This document shows, piece by piece, positions 28,301-34,224 of a stretch of DNA of 64,000 nt. The number at the start of each line of letters is the position of its first letter. Position 1 is the stretch's first letter. The DNA lies in assembly GCA_002448305.1 (NCBI GenBank), contig DJWY01000037.1, positions 1 to 64,000 on the forward strand. The letters run 5' to 3'. The translations under genes were made by a program, and so were the position numbers. Source of the DNA: Selenomonadales bacterium UBA7018 (GTDB taxonomy: Bacteria; Bacillota; Negativicutes; Selenomonadales; Selenomonadaceae). Under the pieces are notes generated by a model. That model searched no databases. It saw only the letters and a list, made by a program, of their open reading frames with translations, and was not told the origin of the DNA.

Positions 28301-30021
28301 CCAAAGATAATTCCGCTGTCGTCACCGTGAACGCTGATAATAGAAATGTTACGCTTTTAGGCGGCGAAGCGGTAGTTGTCGAAAATACTTCTGCCAAAGT
28401 CAACATAACAGCTAGCAAAGGTCGCGATACGATTTACACTTCGGGCAACAACGTCGACATTGACTTAAAAGCCGGCGGCGCGACTGAAATTTTTGCGGCT
28501 CAAGGTAGAGCCACTGTCGAGAATTACAAAGCGTCCAGCGGCGCGGCTTTCCTGGCTGAAAATGAAAATATCGGCGAGGCTATCGAAGAAAAAGAAATAA
28601 CTTACGACGACGGCAGATTAGAAGTAAATTCTGCGCGGGTAACTTTCGCTGAAGACGCTGATTCCAGGATAATTAATTTCGTCGACACGGCAGGCGAAAC
28701 GCAGAAAGTTGGCTTTGTCTCCGATGATTCCAAACTTGACGCGAGTAAAGAAAAAGGAAGTTTAATTCTGGTTGGCGGAAATAATTCGACAATCACGGGC
28801 GGCAAAGGACAAAATCAAATTTACCTCGACGACAACAGCGAATCAACGATTCTACTTAACGGAAAGAATACAATCGATAACTTTAACGCTACTTTCGACG
28901 GCGGCGACAAAGTTTCAGTCAGCGCGACAAATTACGATTTCAGCTTTGACGGCGAAAAAGTCAGCGTCAAGAGCGGAACAGCGCGGGCGACTTTGGAAAA
29001 CATTTCGTCGGAAGGTGGCGCGGCAAGAATTCTGACGGTTATAAATGGCAAGGAAAGAAAAACGGCGATAGCGCAAGCGGGCGCGGTTATGTCAGTGGGC
29101 GACGACTTAGCGGACGTTTACTACGGGGAAAAATCCGGCGTGGACTTCACCGGCTTTAACGATTCCATGACGATTGACCTTAGGGAAAATTTCAACGGAA
29201 TAAATCGGGTGACGGTAGGCGGCGGGCTGAATACTTTGATTAGTTCTTCGCAAAATGAAACTTTGACCAGTAACGGCACGACGGAATATATATTCGACAA
29301 GGACAGCGGGCGCGACGTTATCAGCAATTTCGACTTTGACGGAGATAAAATCAATGTCGGCACCAATGCAGTTACGAACGTTCGGATTGACAAAGCGGGC
29401 GGCGTGCGCATGGAAATTGGCGGCTCGGCTGTTTTGACGCTTGCTGACGCTCAGGGCAAAAACTTTAAGATAAATAATTTCGTGGCTGTAGCTGATGAAA
29501 ATCTGACGTACAACGCGGCGGCAAATTATTTCGTAGCGACGGCGCAGAACGCGACTTTAACTGTTGGCGAAAGCGCGGAAATATGGCTTGACGGTTCGCA
29601 CGGTAAAACCTTCGACGGCGACATAAGAACGCTTGACGCCTCAACCGCTCAAGGAAAAACTTCTTTGGCTGGTAACGACCTTGATAACAGAATATTTGCG
29701 GGACAAGGCGACGCGACTTTATGGGGCGGCAACGGCGGCGATGATTTGTTAGTTGGCGGCACGGGCAAAAATACTTTCTACTACCTGCAGGGCAACGGCA
29801 ACGACACGATAGCAAGTGCGCACGACGGCGACATTGTTTATCTTTCGACGGTGACGCTTGACCAGATTAGCGGCACTTCCATTACTGGCGATGCCGTTTC
29901 GATTAACTTCAAAGACGGCGGCTTGTTGCAAGTCAATAGCAACGCCAATGTTACCTATCAACTTGCTGACGGCTCCAAATTCTCCGCTAATCACGCGCAA
30001 GCCGCTTGGATAGCTAAATAA
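13396..30021 (+). CDS. Giant RTX-type calcium-binding exoprotein, 5541 aa (RTX1)
   Basis: There is no N-terminal signal peptide; RTX-type turns begin almost at once. Residues 1 to about 3590 are 18-residue double RTX repeats (GGAGNDTI type, consensus GGxGxD), expected to form Ca2+-binding beta-rolls. They are arranged in modules that each end with a conserved block: YxxGDGNDxIxGF, then STLxI, then KSGNDIIVTVGxGKITL. I count 19 such blocks. Residues about 3595-5300 form a non-RTX beta-rich region with recurring segments of the type xSGEFxIxGxxF. A last RTX cluster (about 5430-5480; GGDDLLVGGTGKNTF) and the C-terminal tail resemble type I secretion substrates. SD AGGAAGTG precedes the ATG by 5 nt. 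It is paralogous to RTX2, and the C-terminal third is nearly identical where compared. A surface or secreted role is inferred; nothing shows haemolytic activity. Confidence 0.9.
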   Translation: MNIRNTVSGALITGTEGDDTINNRANNVTINALGGNDYVENARITDVIINLGEGDDSIDNWNISQATINGGDGDDTINLLSENENITIDSGAGNDFIDNRAADKSIINTGAGNDTIRNYGDNVNINGGAGDDSIRNAYAPSATIEMGAGNDTIQNESDNVLIKYTSGDGNDIIKGFTSNSTLSVSGGVAIPVRSGNNLIVTVGDGKITLDGAAKLSTVNIVSPPLNTVNSASNTTIIGTYSNDTIQNSGNNVNILAQIGNDSISNDGSNVSITGGTGNDIISLSSSAANNVIVHQKGDGNDTIQGFNETSTLDMGTDFYTSIKSGNDLIITVGKEKITLSGAANLSKVNIIGVLDEHLNTVNSANNISIAGSNNSDTISNSGQNVTIQANGGVDSIKNTGSQVSINGGADNDTIQNSGANVTISGAAGNDTIQNSGANVTISGAAGNDTISNSGDNLLIKYSSGDGSDLITGFNANSTLSIGGGVQATTTKSDNDIVITVGDEKITLANAATLSSPNIVVPVSITNEVANTLITGTEGDDTIRNYGYGENTTILTDGGNDSIDNQADNSIVDGGAGNDVIENLFRKNVTLNGGAGNDYIENYGDNVTLAGGAGNDTIILSAGSTDNFIEYTAGDGNDIVKGFRENSTLQISGSHSTTKSGNDIIVTVDDGKITLQNAASLSKVNIDSLLNTVNSASNTIITGSSYDDNISNSGQNVTINALEGKDTISLASNASNNVIVYKSGDGNDLIQGFNETSTLDMGTDFYTSVKSGNDLVITVGEGKITLKGAANLSKVNIDGILNEVLNTVNSANNISIAGSNLNDTITNNGQNVTIQANGGVDSIKNTGSQVSINGGADNDTIQNSGANVTISGAAGNDTIQNSGDNVLIEYNKGDGNDVIQGFNATSTLSIASAVATTAKSGNDIVITVGDEKITLAGAATLSSPNIIIPVSISSEDKKTSVIGTEGNDTITNHWQNVTISALGGKDRILNYSDNAIINAGKGDDLIDGYGNNVFFQYNPGDGNDTIHNFIANSTLSVAGGLTTTAKSGNDIIVTVDKDEIKLVGAATLSSPNIIVPFNINNTVNNSLISGTDSNDLITNSGSNVTIQALGSQDYISNSGEKVSIDGGADNDSIVSSGSDNTITAGKGNDTISLSSSASNNLIKYIPGDGNDVITGFKANSTLSIAGGDYTSEKSGNDVIITAGNGKITLTGAASLSKINIEPVNIKNTVSNTIITGTEGDDTIKNEGANVTINALGGNDSIENVNKNVMISGGAGNNTISNGGSNVSINVGDGNDSIANWDGNKVTITSGAGNDSIYNNGDSVRFDTGAGDDTVYSTGDNAIINLGAGNDSIYNSGDSVRFDTGAGDDTVYSTGDNAIINFGEGNDTIRNYGDNVSINGGAGDDSIDTRGKNVTITSGKGNDVIQNNNVHGKNVLFSYTYGDGDDIIYELRTDSTLSIAGGLYASAKRGGDVIVRIRENNTTNTNGIITLAGVANLSKINIIGSEDTPLNTITTASNTTIFGSNNDDTITNRGKNVLLLAQDGNDSLINEGENVTINGGVDDDNISNSGSNVTIQGNEGNDSFVNSGKSDIINGGAGTDFISNDGANSTITGGEDNDSIENRADSAYVSGGAGNDSISNKGATSTINGNAGNDSISNSASKVTISGGTGRDSITNTGDNVLITYNYNDGNDLITGFNSTSTLSIAGGAASSEKSGDDIILTVGREKITLSGAANLSKVNIVETALNITNTDNYQLITGTNRNDTIKNSGAQVTINTFKGNDSISLASSASENLIIYNNGDGNDVINGFNATSTLSIASGVYTSEKSGNDLIISVGDDKITLTGAGALSTVNIIGTKDEPSRIEKDEDNISIIGSNYADTISNGGDNVTILAQGGNDTIKNTGDYAIIDGGKGNDTLWNEVSGAPAGGKEVSLNGGAGADYIANDNENSTVLGGADNDTVHNWGINSTIEGGSGNDSIFNDRGDKSLIDGGAGDDSINNKATSATILGGEGNDSIYNGDYGNQLVLDGGAGNDRIKNTGSDNSISGGEGNDYIDNSDNRDNRNVTINAGTGNDTINNDSDNILFQYKIGDGNDLITGFKANSTLQISNGTYTSQKSGDDVIVTVDKGKITLAGAASLSKINITAPLSIDNSANNTIITGTEGYDTIKNSGQNVTIQALGGNDSVKNYGYIATIIGGLGNDSIENFSSKINILAQDGNDSIYNGGSNNTVNGGAGDDSINNTTNSDSTIYGGDGNDYIKNLGSKAKIVGDGGDDTIDNHVYNATLSGGAGNDKISLLPGAKENLIIYNAGDGNDTISGLDATSTLSIAGDAYTSEKSGNDIVVTVGEEKITLSGAANLSKVNIVGTKDERLNITNYTSNTVITGSSYDDTISNYGQNVTIQALGGNDTIKNFQANYVSINGGAGNDSISDKSWFSTINGGDGKDTIVRYNSGKTSSIDAGSGDDIVSLEGNDGSITVKGSTGNDTIFAGRNSSQLLYQYNLGDGFDLIQGFRADSTLDMGSAVYASQKSGDDIIINVEDGAITLKGAANLSELNIIGTEGKALNIENTVDNTLIVGTFFDDHIKNKGKNVTILGLGGNDSIEIGYKSSMTVDGGAGNDTIYNFISSNVSLYGGEGNDSIQNWGGYGSTVSGGTGNDTLWNTGNNVLVDAGKGNDSIRNGGHNVIINCGEGNDSVYNYGNNATISIGAGDDSIDNNYGDNVLIQYAKGDGNDIIEGFRENSTLSVSGGHATTTKSGNDIIVTVGDGKITLQNAATLSAVNIVETPLNINNDDSNVTIIGTDANDTIINTAEKVTVQALKGNDSLDNNAASVSIDAGAGKDYISNTGRKVTITAQDGDDSISNHAALAWISGGAGKDSIFNNGSGGIISGGADDDTIEIYRRSEGVLISGGDGNDSIRNAGNKVTLSGGAGNDTIINDYGISDSISGEDGDDLISIQGAYRNSIIGGKGSDTINLDWASNKTFIQYNIGDGSDLIEGFNATSTLRIGDGNETYSKAFSGDDVIITVGKENITLKGAANLARLNIIGAVRLIVNNTKNEVELTGGRLDDSVVNSGDNVTINVLASNDTVENSGRYVTINGGADDDYISSNKDGDFVSIDGAEGNDKISVNGGFRSYIEGGKGDDSIYVPQTNNALIQYNAGDGNDYIEGFNTTSTLQLGDGTDTFSKTVKSGNVIVTTGEGQITLAGAASVSPLYIRGVEEIAGDILYNHVLNRVIDGTAGNDTIRNSVRNATISGNGGRDYITNVGYNVSISGGEGADSIFNESGNTTVRNDGESITLEGDEGNDVIENRVAYVSINGGEGDDSISSYRSNNTIIGGTGNDTIYNNWNFLKNTINYGTAAANVVFNYTFGDGNDIIYGFNNTSTLNIAGVKFTSAQSGDDIIITMGGGNVTLKDAAKLDTVNVVHTKIENPLDVVNTKNRTLIVGTSLDDTISNSGRFVTIQAAGGKDSIFNNSSNNVIDGGAGNDSINNDYGLLTSISGGAGNDLITVTSGNKVTVNAGTGEDKIYLNRNSEVLLEYNAGDGNDYIYGFNADSTLNIAGSTYTLGTTRSGDVIVTVGADTLRADKITLDGAAKLSTLNIINGTYVNFTIEDSKVTYDTDIPKRVIKAAYQFNKNLSSLTLDNSALQNYEVSVKNSEDFAVKVNWNYGSASLSTDSMLKYQLDKGKNVLVLTSDNYDDKITFSENAKFIYEDIEAEVQKGSAISTKSDQEISFDNNSSAKVEAYEDSKINIKSGILTVNDVRINSENGAGTITVNDDGLSFEGYGVQFADLEIANESYFGKLAPMTATYNSDDEIYTLQNMACIKTLADDFTKITFDFSVSGNDKYAYYKVNDVEFLVANDENDINVVEVDDTTFKILDKEIDAENIGRITLDEQITFSGTQIDYDGVQVNYTHNKPVSYSLDDEEITISDAASVTTGDETKTFNCEAGSYVINGRSFETTADLTFTADANEIRIPLNDAATEIYFDGVQVSGISDDSEIVFDLTNDKVNIPSGANLNITSPEEVKLNLAAGNFIIDGKKVSIDDELEITADKDDLKIPLSENPVTINDANITGNGEITIDNTDAVFFAIHLPDGALVENPSNNTFELTGKDSSASFGEANKKVVLTEDGTAYIEFDKENSVGIGFNTMMFEHVEIEGVDAWTIETSGTSGIDKITGITDGATVSTSTRDIDAGDLNFEVETDGAGEFTIGGQEFTSTSNIKNVYVVSASAENEIKVVPQGEEYKGDDSEDAGKVYNFDKAGDYTVNGITFHAAENSTAQTITRGVELDLSSGSFQYDGLTLSGNGTAQINRYNASLISLTDGAIVSGSDATKYNNRQFEIEGAVELIGKKFESDEKIRCGLLNIETTWEVDIDGKTVEIPVTIKLKGFVANDKYVLIDSDNYEGVTVVDKKLSRIEGVKNSAQITGNGLANVSIITTESGEFSIHGRQYKISGDSDGVTFLTDSHGNVAEINGLQGSVEGNFENEVSVNGKTVRLTGASSIKVTSDGENITEISNVAGDLVTTDGKTYRKNVRVYELGGAEKLTTSADGTIIFSGNKFETNAGKTFTLDEEGNVSGLEKAQSTADNLLANVAETETSTSPLVEENFATITLTTTDNLDEVIGDFSEGLTVNGVFVKVTDSTNFVVKDDAQNVYIETTAHDTFTINGKTFTTSADKTIFKLDASGNVSEIVTDTFYPDKEAYQIEGDFNDEIIFNGKKFCVTGTKDTSIFLSDESLITIKLARNAVEVVENGGVDEIAISGAGEITVSGKTFTTSDNFAGTLKTNSIENFVGTISGKLGGLDLAGITINNEDNFSVTGDGEKITAIENLQNGSFTCGDLNNMTINGAKISVDNSDEITLTVTDGALKVTGLANAVTAQNSGEKVKFVTKESGEFFIGEDDFKVTGADSVTFSADENGKVNEISGLDKGASLQTAKGGSFVVNGKTLTAKDNSTFVGLANSAKLDTAEEILDKLTKDNSAVVTVNADNRNVTLLGGEAVVVENTSAKVNITASKGRDTIYTSGNNVDIDLKAGGATEIFAAQGRATVENYKASSGAAFLAENENIGEAIEEKEITYDDGRLEVNSARVTFAEDADSRIINFVDTAGETQKVGFVSDDSKLDASKEKGSLILVGGNNSTITGGKGQNQIYLDDNSESTILLNGKNTIDNFNATFDGGDKVSVSATNYDFSFDGEKVSVKSGTARATLENISSEGGAARILTVINGKERKTAIAQAGAVMSVGDDLADVYYGEKSGVDFTGFNDSMTIDLRENFNGINRVTVGGGLNTLISSSQNETLTSNGTTEYIFDKDSGRDVISNFDFDGDKINVGTNAVTNVRIDKAGGVRMEIGGSAVLTLADAQGKNFKINNFVAVADENLTYNAAANYFVATAQNATLTVGESAEIWLDGSHGKTFDGDIRTLDASTAQGKTSLAGNDLDNRIFAGQGDATLWGGNGGDDLLVGGTGKNTFYYLQGNGNDTIASAHDGDIVYLSTVTLDQISGTSITGDAVSINFKDGGLLQVNSNANVTYQLADGSKFSANHAQAAWIAK
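14479..14702 (+). repeat. Intragenic repeat in RTX1, copy 1 (second copy at 15817-16040)
   Basis: About 224 bp recur 1338 bp downstream with only scattered differences, coding for the same SANNISIAGSN to AGNDTIQNSG stretch. Within and just after this copy, a 54-bp unit (one 18-residue RTX double turn) occurs twice in a row at 14641-14694 and 14695-14748. This indicates recent duplication. Confidence 0.75.
15817..16040 (+). repeat. Intragenic repeat in RTX1, copy 2
   Basis: Second copy of the segment at 14479-14702, at a constant offset of 1338 bp (446 codons). The offset spans several modules, so a multi-module segment seems to have been duplicated, with later divergence in between. Confidence 0.75.
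17331..17546 (+). repeat. 108-bp tandem duplication in RTX1
   Basis: Two adjacent 108-bp copies (36 residues, two RTX double turns) start at 17331 and 17439. Both code for GDSVRFDTGAGDDTVYSTGD with almost no nucleotide change. The frame is kept. This shows slippage or unequal recombination acting on whole structural units. Confidence 0.8.
24180..30021 (+). repeat. Long inverted repeat, left arm (RTX1 C-terminal third)
   Basis: About 5.8 kb coding for the non-RTX region and secretion tail of RTX1. Many stretches match the minus strand of 50359-55990 almost base for base (for example 29640-29815 against 50730-50560). The arms are about 20 kb apart in opposite orientation. The match weakens towards the repeat-module side. 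Confidence 0.75.
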
Positions 30022-30044
30022 TTTTGAAAACAAACTAAGCGATT

Positions 30045-30080
30045 AAAAACCCTTCGGCGATTATGTCGAGGGGTTTTTCT
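30045..30080 (+). terminator. Rho-independent terminator after RTX1
   Basis: A 14-bp stem (AAAAACCCTTCGGC paired with GTCGAGGGGTTTTT, two G-U pairs) closes a 6-nt loop and ends in a T run. It begins 24 nt after the RTX1 stop. The A/T flanks make it potentially active on both strands. Confidence 0.85.
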
Positions 30081-30142
30081 ATTGTTTGAATTACTTTTTT
30101 ATGATACCATTCCAAAAATACAAGAACGAGGAGGGAATAATC

Positions 30143-31057
30143 TTGTCGGCAACTGAAATTTTGCGCAAGGGAATAAAATATATTTCTGATTCGGCATATC
30201 GCTTTGATGTCAATGCTATTTTGGGATTTTATGATAGTAAAGCTGACGTGGACTTTATTTCCGAGCAATTTTATTTGCATACGGGGCAGAAATTGAATTT
30301 GGAAAAGCCCGAAACTTTTTGCGAAAAAATTCAGTGGCTGAAACTCAATGACCGCGACCCGAAATATAATTTAATGGTCGACAAGGCAGAAGCAAAAATT
30401 TATGTCGCGCAGATTATCGGCGAAGAATTTATAATTCCGTCGTACGGCGTTTGGAATAGTTTCGACGAGATTAATTTTGACGCTCTGCCAAATGAATTTG
30501 TGTTGAAGTGCACGCACGATTCCGGCGGCATTGTGATTGTTAAAAATAAAGCGGCGTTTGATAAGGAAAAGGCGCGGAAGATTTTGGAAAAGCATTTGGG
30601 CAGGAATTTATATCGCTATGCTCGCGAATGGGTTTACAAAGATGTTAAGCCGCGCATTTTGGCGGAAAAATTTATGCAGGAGGTAAGCTCCGACCTAACC
30701 GACTACAAATTTTATTGCTTTAATGGCGTGCCGAAATTTTGCCAAGTGATAAGCGACCGGCGCACCGATGAAAGCATTGATTTTTTCGATATGAATTGGG
30801 TTCATCAAGAATTTATCGGCTTGTCGAAAAATGTTCATCACAGCGCAAAAAAAATAGCTCGTCCGAAAAACTTCGAGCTAATGAAAAAGCTTGCCGCGAC
30901 TTTAGCTCAAAATTCGATATTCAGACGAGTTGATTTTTACGAAGTCGCCAATAAAGTTTACTTCGGCGAGATAACTTTTTATCCGAACGCGGGCTTAGGA
31001 ACGTTCAAGCCTGATAAGTGGAATAAAATCTTGGGCGATATGATTTCTCTGCCCTAA
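30143..31057 (+). CDS. ATP-grasp fold amidoligase/glycosyltransferase-associated protein, TupA-like
   Basis: A 304-residue protein of the TupA-like ATP-grasp family often found in capsule and exopolysaccharide loci. Visible features are the N-terminal FCEKIQWLKLNDRDP block, the central FVLKCTHDSGG nucleotide-binding region, LTDYKFYCFNG, and the C-terminal FYEVANKVYFGEITFYPNAG, which has acidic and Asn residues suited to metal/ATP binding. The family probably attaches an amino acid or similar group to a sugar or carrier; the substrate is unknown. I prefer the TTG at 30143 because GAGGAGGG lies 6 nt upstream; an in-frame TTG at 30086 has no such site. The 3' end overlaps the convergent polymerase gene by 4 bp. 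A weak promoter-like pair (TTGTTT, 17 nt, TGATACCAT) sits at 30082-30110. Confidence 0.8.
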   Translation: MSATEILRKGIKYISDSAYRFDVNAILGFYDSKADVDFISEQFYLHTGQKLNLEKPETFCEKIQWLKLNDRDPKYNLMVDKAEAKIYVAQIIGEEFIIPSYGVWNSFDEINFDALPNEFVLKCTHDSGGIVIVKNKAAFDKEKARKILEKHLGRNLYRYAREWVYKDVKPRILAEKFMQEVSSDLTDYKFYCFNGVPKFCQVISDRRTDESIDFFDMNWVHQEFIGLSKNVHHSAKKIARPKNFELMKKLAATLAQNSIFRRVDFYEVANKVYFGEITFYPNAGLGTFKPDKWNKILGDMISLP

Positions 31058-32292
31058 GTCCCTTGCAAGCGTAATTGTCGGGCTTTCACGTGCGCCGCCA
31101 ATATCAAAAAATAATTGTCAATGTTCGCGTAGGTTACTTGCCCAACGTCCAGAATCAAATTTAGAACTAAAAATACTTCCAGCAATATCGCTGTTCCGTC
31201 GTGATTGAGCGCGGGTCGGAAAAGTTTTATCAGCGGATAGAGCAAGAGCAAATAGTAAATCACCGCGCCGATTATCCCGATTGATACCAAAAGTTCGACG
31301 TAATTGTTATGCATATAAAAATCATAGCCGGTGTATTTTATTCCGAGATAATGCGCATTGTTTATGCCAACGCCCATTAGCGGCGAGTCTTTAAAATCTT
31401 CCAAGCCGTGCTTTATTAGCAAAGTTCGCAGATAAGTCGAGTGGTCGGTATCCTGTACCCTGTCTGAATCGCTGAAAATAGCTACGAAGCCTTCAAAACG
31501 TTGAGCAGTTCGTTCAAAAATCGGCAGTTGCAAAATCATCACGAACGCGGAGAGAAATAAAATTACCATCACGACGCCTTTTAATTTCTGCCGCAAGCTA
31601 CCTTTGCACAGATAGAGCATACAGCAACCCAAAATCAGCGCACTAAGAGATTTCCTGCTACCGACGCCCAGCGCAATAAACGTACAAAGAATCATCGGAG
31701 CATAGTACCAAATTTTATTTTTGTAAGTGGCGTACCAAAAGCAGATAATCGCGGAAAAGCTACAGAATTTGCCGATAACATTGACGTTCATAATTTCGCC
31801 GCCGACGCGCTTGCCGCTCGCCAATTTCTCAAGATAAGTTCCCACGCCGTAAAAATAGAAATTGTAGATTGCAAGAGCAATTCCAGCGAAGCACAGCGCG
31901 AAAATTAGCCACTCCAACTTATTTTCTTTGACAACATAGATGTGAATTGAAGTCAGGATTATAAAATAAATCGTCAAGGTTTCGCATCTGCTCAAAGCGT
32001 CGGAAGGATTTAGCGCGAAAGGAATTGATATGGCGCAAAATGCTATAAACAGCAGGAAAATTTTTTCAAAGGAAGTCATGAGGAAGCATTTCAGCTTGAA
32101 AATTGCCAGCAAAAAAAATATTGCCGCAACGGAAAAATGAATCCCGTATTTAATCGCGCCGCTAAATCCTATTGAATAATTCCAGATATAAACAAAAGTC
32201 ATATACGCCAGCAAAATTAAATCCGGAATTTTTTCTTCTAGTGTCTTGCTCCCAATCGGCAAGGCGTAGCGCGTTTTGATTGTAAATTTCAT
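31054..32292 (-). CDS. O-antigen ligase/polymerase family membrane protein (Wzy/WaaL-like)
   Basis: A 412-residue polytopic membrane protein with about ten hydrophobic segments. A long loop between the later segments (about residues 250-320) includes THSTYLRTLLIKHGLEDF and GVGINNAHYL, typical of O-antigen ligase-domain proteins. It either polymerises repeat units at the outer face of the inner membrane or ligates polysaccharide to a carrier. As the only such protein beside a flippase and Wza/Wzc-like proteins, a Wzy polymerase role is more likely. It is last in a minus-strand operon; its ATG overlaps the stop of the preceding glycosyltransferase (ATGA). Confidence 0.82.
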   Translation of the reverse strand: MKFTIKTRYALPIGSKTLEEKIPDLILLAYMTFVYIWNYSIGFSGAIKYGIHFSVAAIFFLLAIFKLKCFLMTSFEKIFLLFIAFCAISIPFALNPSDALSRCETLTIYFIILTSIHIYVVKENKLEWLIFALCFAGIALAIYNFYFYGVGTYLEKLASGKRVGGEIMNVNVIGKFCSFSAIICFWYATYKNKIWYYAPMILCTFIALGVGSRKSLSALILGCCMLYLCKGSLRQKLKGVVMVILFLSAFVMILQLPIFERTAQRFEGFVAIFSDSDRVQDTDHSTYLRTLLIKHGLEDFKDSPLMGVGINNAHYLGIKYTGYDFYMHNNYVELLVSIGIIGAVIYYLLLLYPLIKLFRPALNHDGTAILLEVFLVLNLILDVGQVTYANIDNYFLILAAHVKARQLRLQGT

Positions 32293-33386
32293 TGCAATAG
32301 CTCTCTATAAATTTCGTGAGACTTTTTAGCAATTTCGTCCCACGAATATTTTTGCGAAAGGATATTTGCATTTTTGCCCATGTTCGCGCAGGTTGAAGGG
32401 AAATTTTCAATCATTTTAGCGAGTTCGTCGGCAATATTTTTTTCGTCAATTTGAGCGATACGCCCCGCGCCCGCCGATTGAATTTCCTCCGCCATATTCG
32501 TTCCGGTCGTCACGAAACAAGGCAAGCTATAGCTTAAAGCCTCAAGAAGTGCCATAGGCATTCCTTCAAAGCGCGAAGTCATTATGAACATATCGGCATT
32601 TTGCAGGACGTTACTTTTTTCTTCGGCGAAGACCGGCGGACAAATTTTAATCATGTCGTGCAGTTGGTATTCGTCGAGCATGGCGGAAATTTCTTCGGCA
32701 TCTTTAGCGGCGGCTCCGGTCGTGACGCCGTGAATATTCAAGCGGAAATTTTTCGCGAGCAATTTGCTTTTAATTGACGAGCAAGCTTTAATAAGCAAAT
32801 CTAAGCCCTTTTGATAAATATTAATTCGCCCGATATAAACGGCGTTCAGTGCGGCGGGATTGAATTCGCGCTTAAAATATTTTCGCGTCGTCATGCCGTT
32901 AGGAATAACAAAATTTTTGAAGTCCCATTTTTCGGATTCGGCTTGCTCTTGGGGCGTCAAGTATTGAATCGCGGCGGCGTTGCTAGCAAATTTATTGAAG
33001 TAAACCATATTGCCTAGAAATTTTTTCCAAGCCTTTTGCTTTTGAGCTTTGACGGTCAACTGACTGCGCGGAATCAAAATGTAGGGGATTTTTTCTTTGG
33101 TGGCGTCGTCGGCGAGTTTTGAAAAAGGATATTCGTAAAAGCCTTCAAAAATAATTAAGTCCGGTCGCGCAAAAAGTTTCTCGACTTCAGCAAGTCCGGC
33201 TTTGGAATACTTCGCGCCGTAAGCAAATTTAAAACTGTCCGCCGTCCAAACGTCAAGCCAAATGTCAGTCATATTGAGCCAAAAAACTTCGTCGAATTTC
33301 GATTGCGCTTTGACCTGCGCGGGCACGCTGTTTGAAGGTCCTTTGAATAATTCCCCTTCCAATTTCGAGACAAATAAAACTTTCAT
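32289..33386 (-). CDS. Glycosyltransferase family 1/4 (GT-B fold)
   Basis: 365 residues with the C-terminal GT4 domain clearly visible. YIGRINIYQKGLDLLIKA marks its start (about residues 190-207) and FEGMPMALLEA near residue 275 holds the ExxxxxxxE motif that binds the nucleotide sugar. It transfers a sugar with retention of configuration to the lipid-linked repeat unit on the cytoplasmic side. Donor and acceptor cannot be told. SD GAGG lies 8 nt before the ATG. It is 10 bp downstream of the GT2 gene and overlaps the polymerase gene by 4 bp, so co-transcription is very likely. Confidence 0.87.
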   Translation of the reverse strand: MKVLFVSKLEGELFKGPSNSVPAQVKAQSKFDEVFWLNMTDIWLDVWTADSFKFAYGAKYSKAGLAEVEKLFARPDLIIFEGFYEYPFSKLADDATKEKIPYILIPRSQLTVKAQKQKAWKKFLGNMVYFNKFASNAAAIQYLTPQEQAESEKWDFKNFVIPNGMTTRKYFKREFNPAALNAVYIGRINIYQKGLDLLIKACSSIKSKLLAKNFRLNIHGVTTGAAAKDAEEISAMLDEYQLHDMIKICPPVFAEEKSNVLQNADMFIMTSRFEGMPMALLEALSYSLPCFVTTGTNMAEEIQSAGAGRIAQIDEKNIADELAKMIENFPSTCANMGKNANILSQKYSWDEIAKKSHEIYRELLQ

Positions 33387-33396
33387 GGCGACGACC

Positions 33397-34215
33397 TCAT
33401 TTTCTCAAGAACATTTTGTAAATCCAATTTTGCAGGGCGACCGGCATTAGATAAATTCCGAGTTGCGCAGTAAAAACTATCGCGAAGTCCAGAAAACTAC
33501 TGTAGCCCATTTGCCAAAATTTTTTAATCGTCGCAATGTAACTCCAAGTATTTTCCCAACTTTTGCGCCGCTTAGCAAGTTCAGCGGACGAACGAAACCA
33601 TAATAACGCCTCGTCGATATTTTCAGCCTTGCAACCGCTAAACAACATGCGCCCGAATAAATCAACGTCCTGATTGCGCCGCAAATTTCCATAGCCGCCG
33701 ACAGCTTGCACCGCAGATTTTTTATACATAACGGCGGGGTGATTGAAGGCGGAACGACGCTTAGCAAAATTGTAAATCGAATCGGAATCAGTCGGCACGC
33801 GCCGTTGAGAAATTACATTGCTTTTGTCGCCGATAAATTCATCAATATGGGAACCGACTATCGAAAGTTCCGGCTTTTCGCTGAATCGCTGAACTTGTTT
33901 TTCGCAACGAGTCGGCTTGCTAATGTCGTCGGTATCCATGCGCGCTACGAGTTCATATTTGCAAACTTTCAAGCCTTCATTTAGCGCAAGCCCTAAGCCC
34001 AAATTTTTTTCGTTCTTGACGATGTTAAACAGTTCGGGATAATTTTTTTCGTACTCATCGACGACGGCATAAAGTTCGGGCGTCAATTCGCCGTCTTCAA
34101 CAAGAACTATTTCGGCGGGCGGCAAAGTTTGATTTATCATTGAATCAATCGCGACGCGCAAAAATTCGGGGTGTTCCTTTTTGTAAAGCGACATCAACAC
34201 GCTATATTTTTCCAT
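33397..34215 (-). CDS. Glycosyltransferase family 2 (GT-A fold)
   Basis: 272 residues. The start SVLMSLYKKEHPEFLR and DSMINQTLPPAEIVLVEDG form the GT2 nucleotide-binding half, and MDTDDIS carries the DxD metal site at about residues 93-95. RRNQDVDLFGRML supplies the acceptor-side acidic residues, as in AmsE-like capsule transferases. It is an inverting transferase adding a sugar to the undecaprenyl-linked unit; sugar identity unknown. The C-terminus has hydrophobic stretches that may touch the membrane. It is nine bp downstream of the sugar transferase gene in the same operon. Confidence 0.87.
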   Translation of the reverse strand: MEKYSVLMSLYKKEHPEFLRVAIDSMINQTLPPAEIVLVEDGELTPELYAVVDEYEKNYPELFNIVKNEKNLGLGLALNEGLKVCKYELVARMDTDDISKPTRCEKQVQRFSEKPELSIVGSHIDEFIGDKSNVISQRRVPTDSDSIYNFAKRRSAFNHPAVMYKKSAVQAVGGYGNLRRNQDVDLFGRMLFSGCKAENIDEALLWFRSSAELAKRRKSWENTWSYIATIKKFWQMGYSSFLDFAIVFTAQLGIYLMPVALQNWIYKMFLRK

Positions 34216-34224
34216 AACACTACC

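Noticed and set aside
27483..28418. 311-codon open frame antisense to RTX1, with many others of 60-170 codons on the same strand
   Set aside because: Repetitive GGxGxD coding sequence leaves long open antisense frames rich in Ser, Leu, Val and Pro. They have no ribosome sites or family features.
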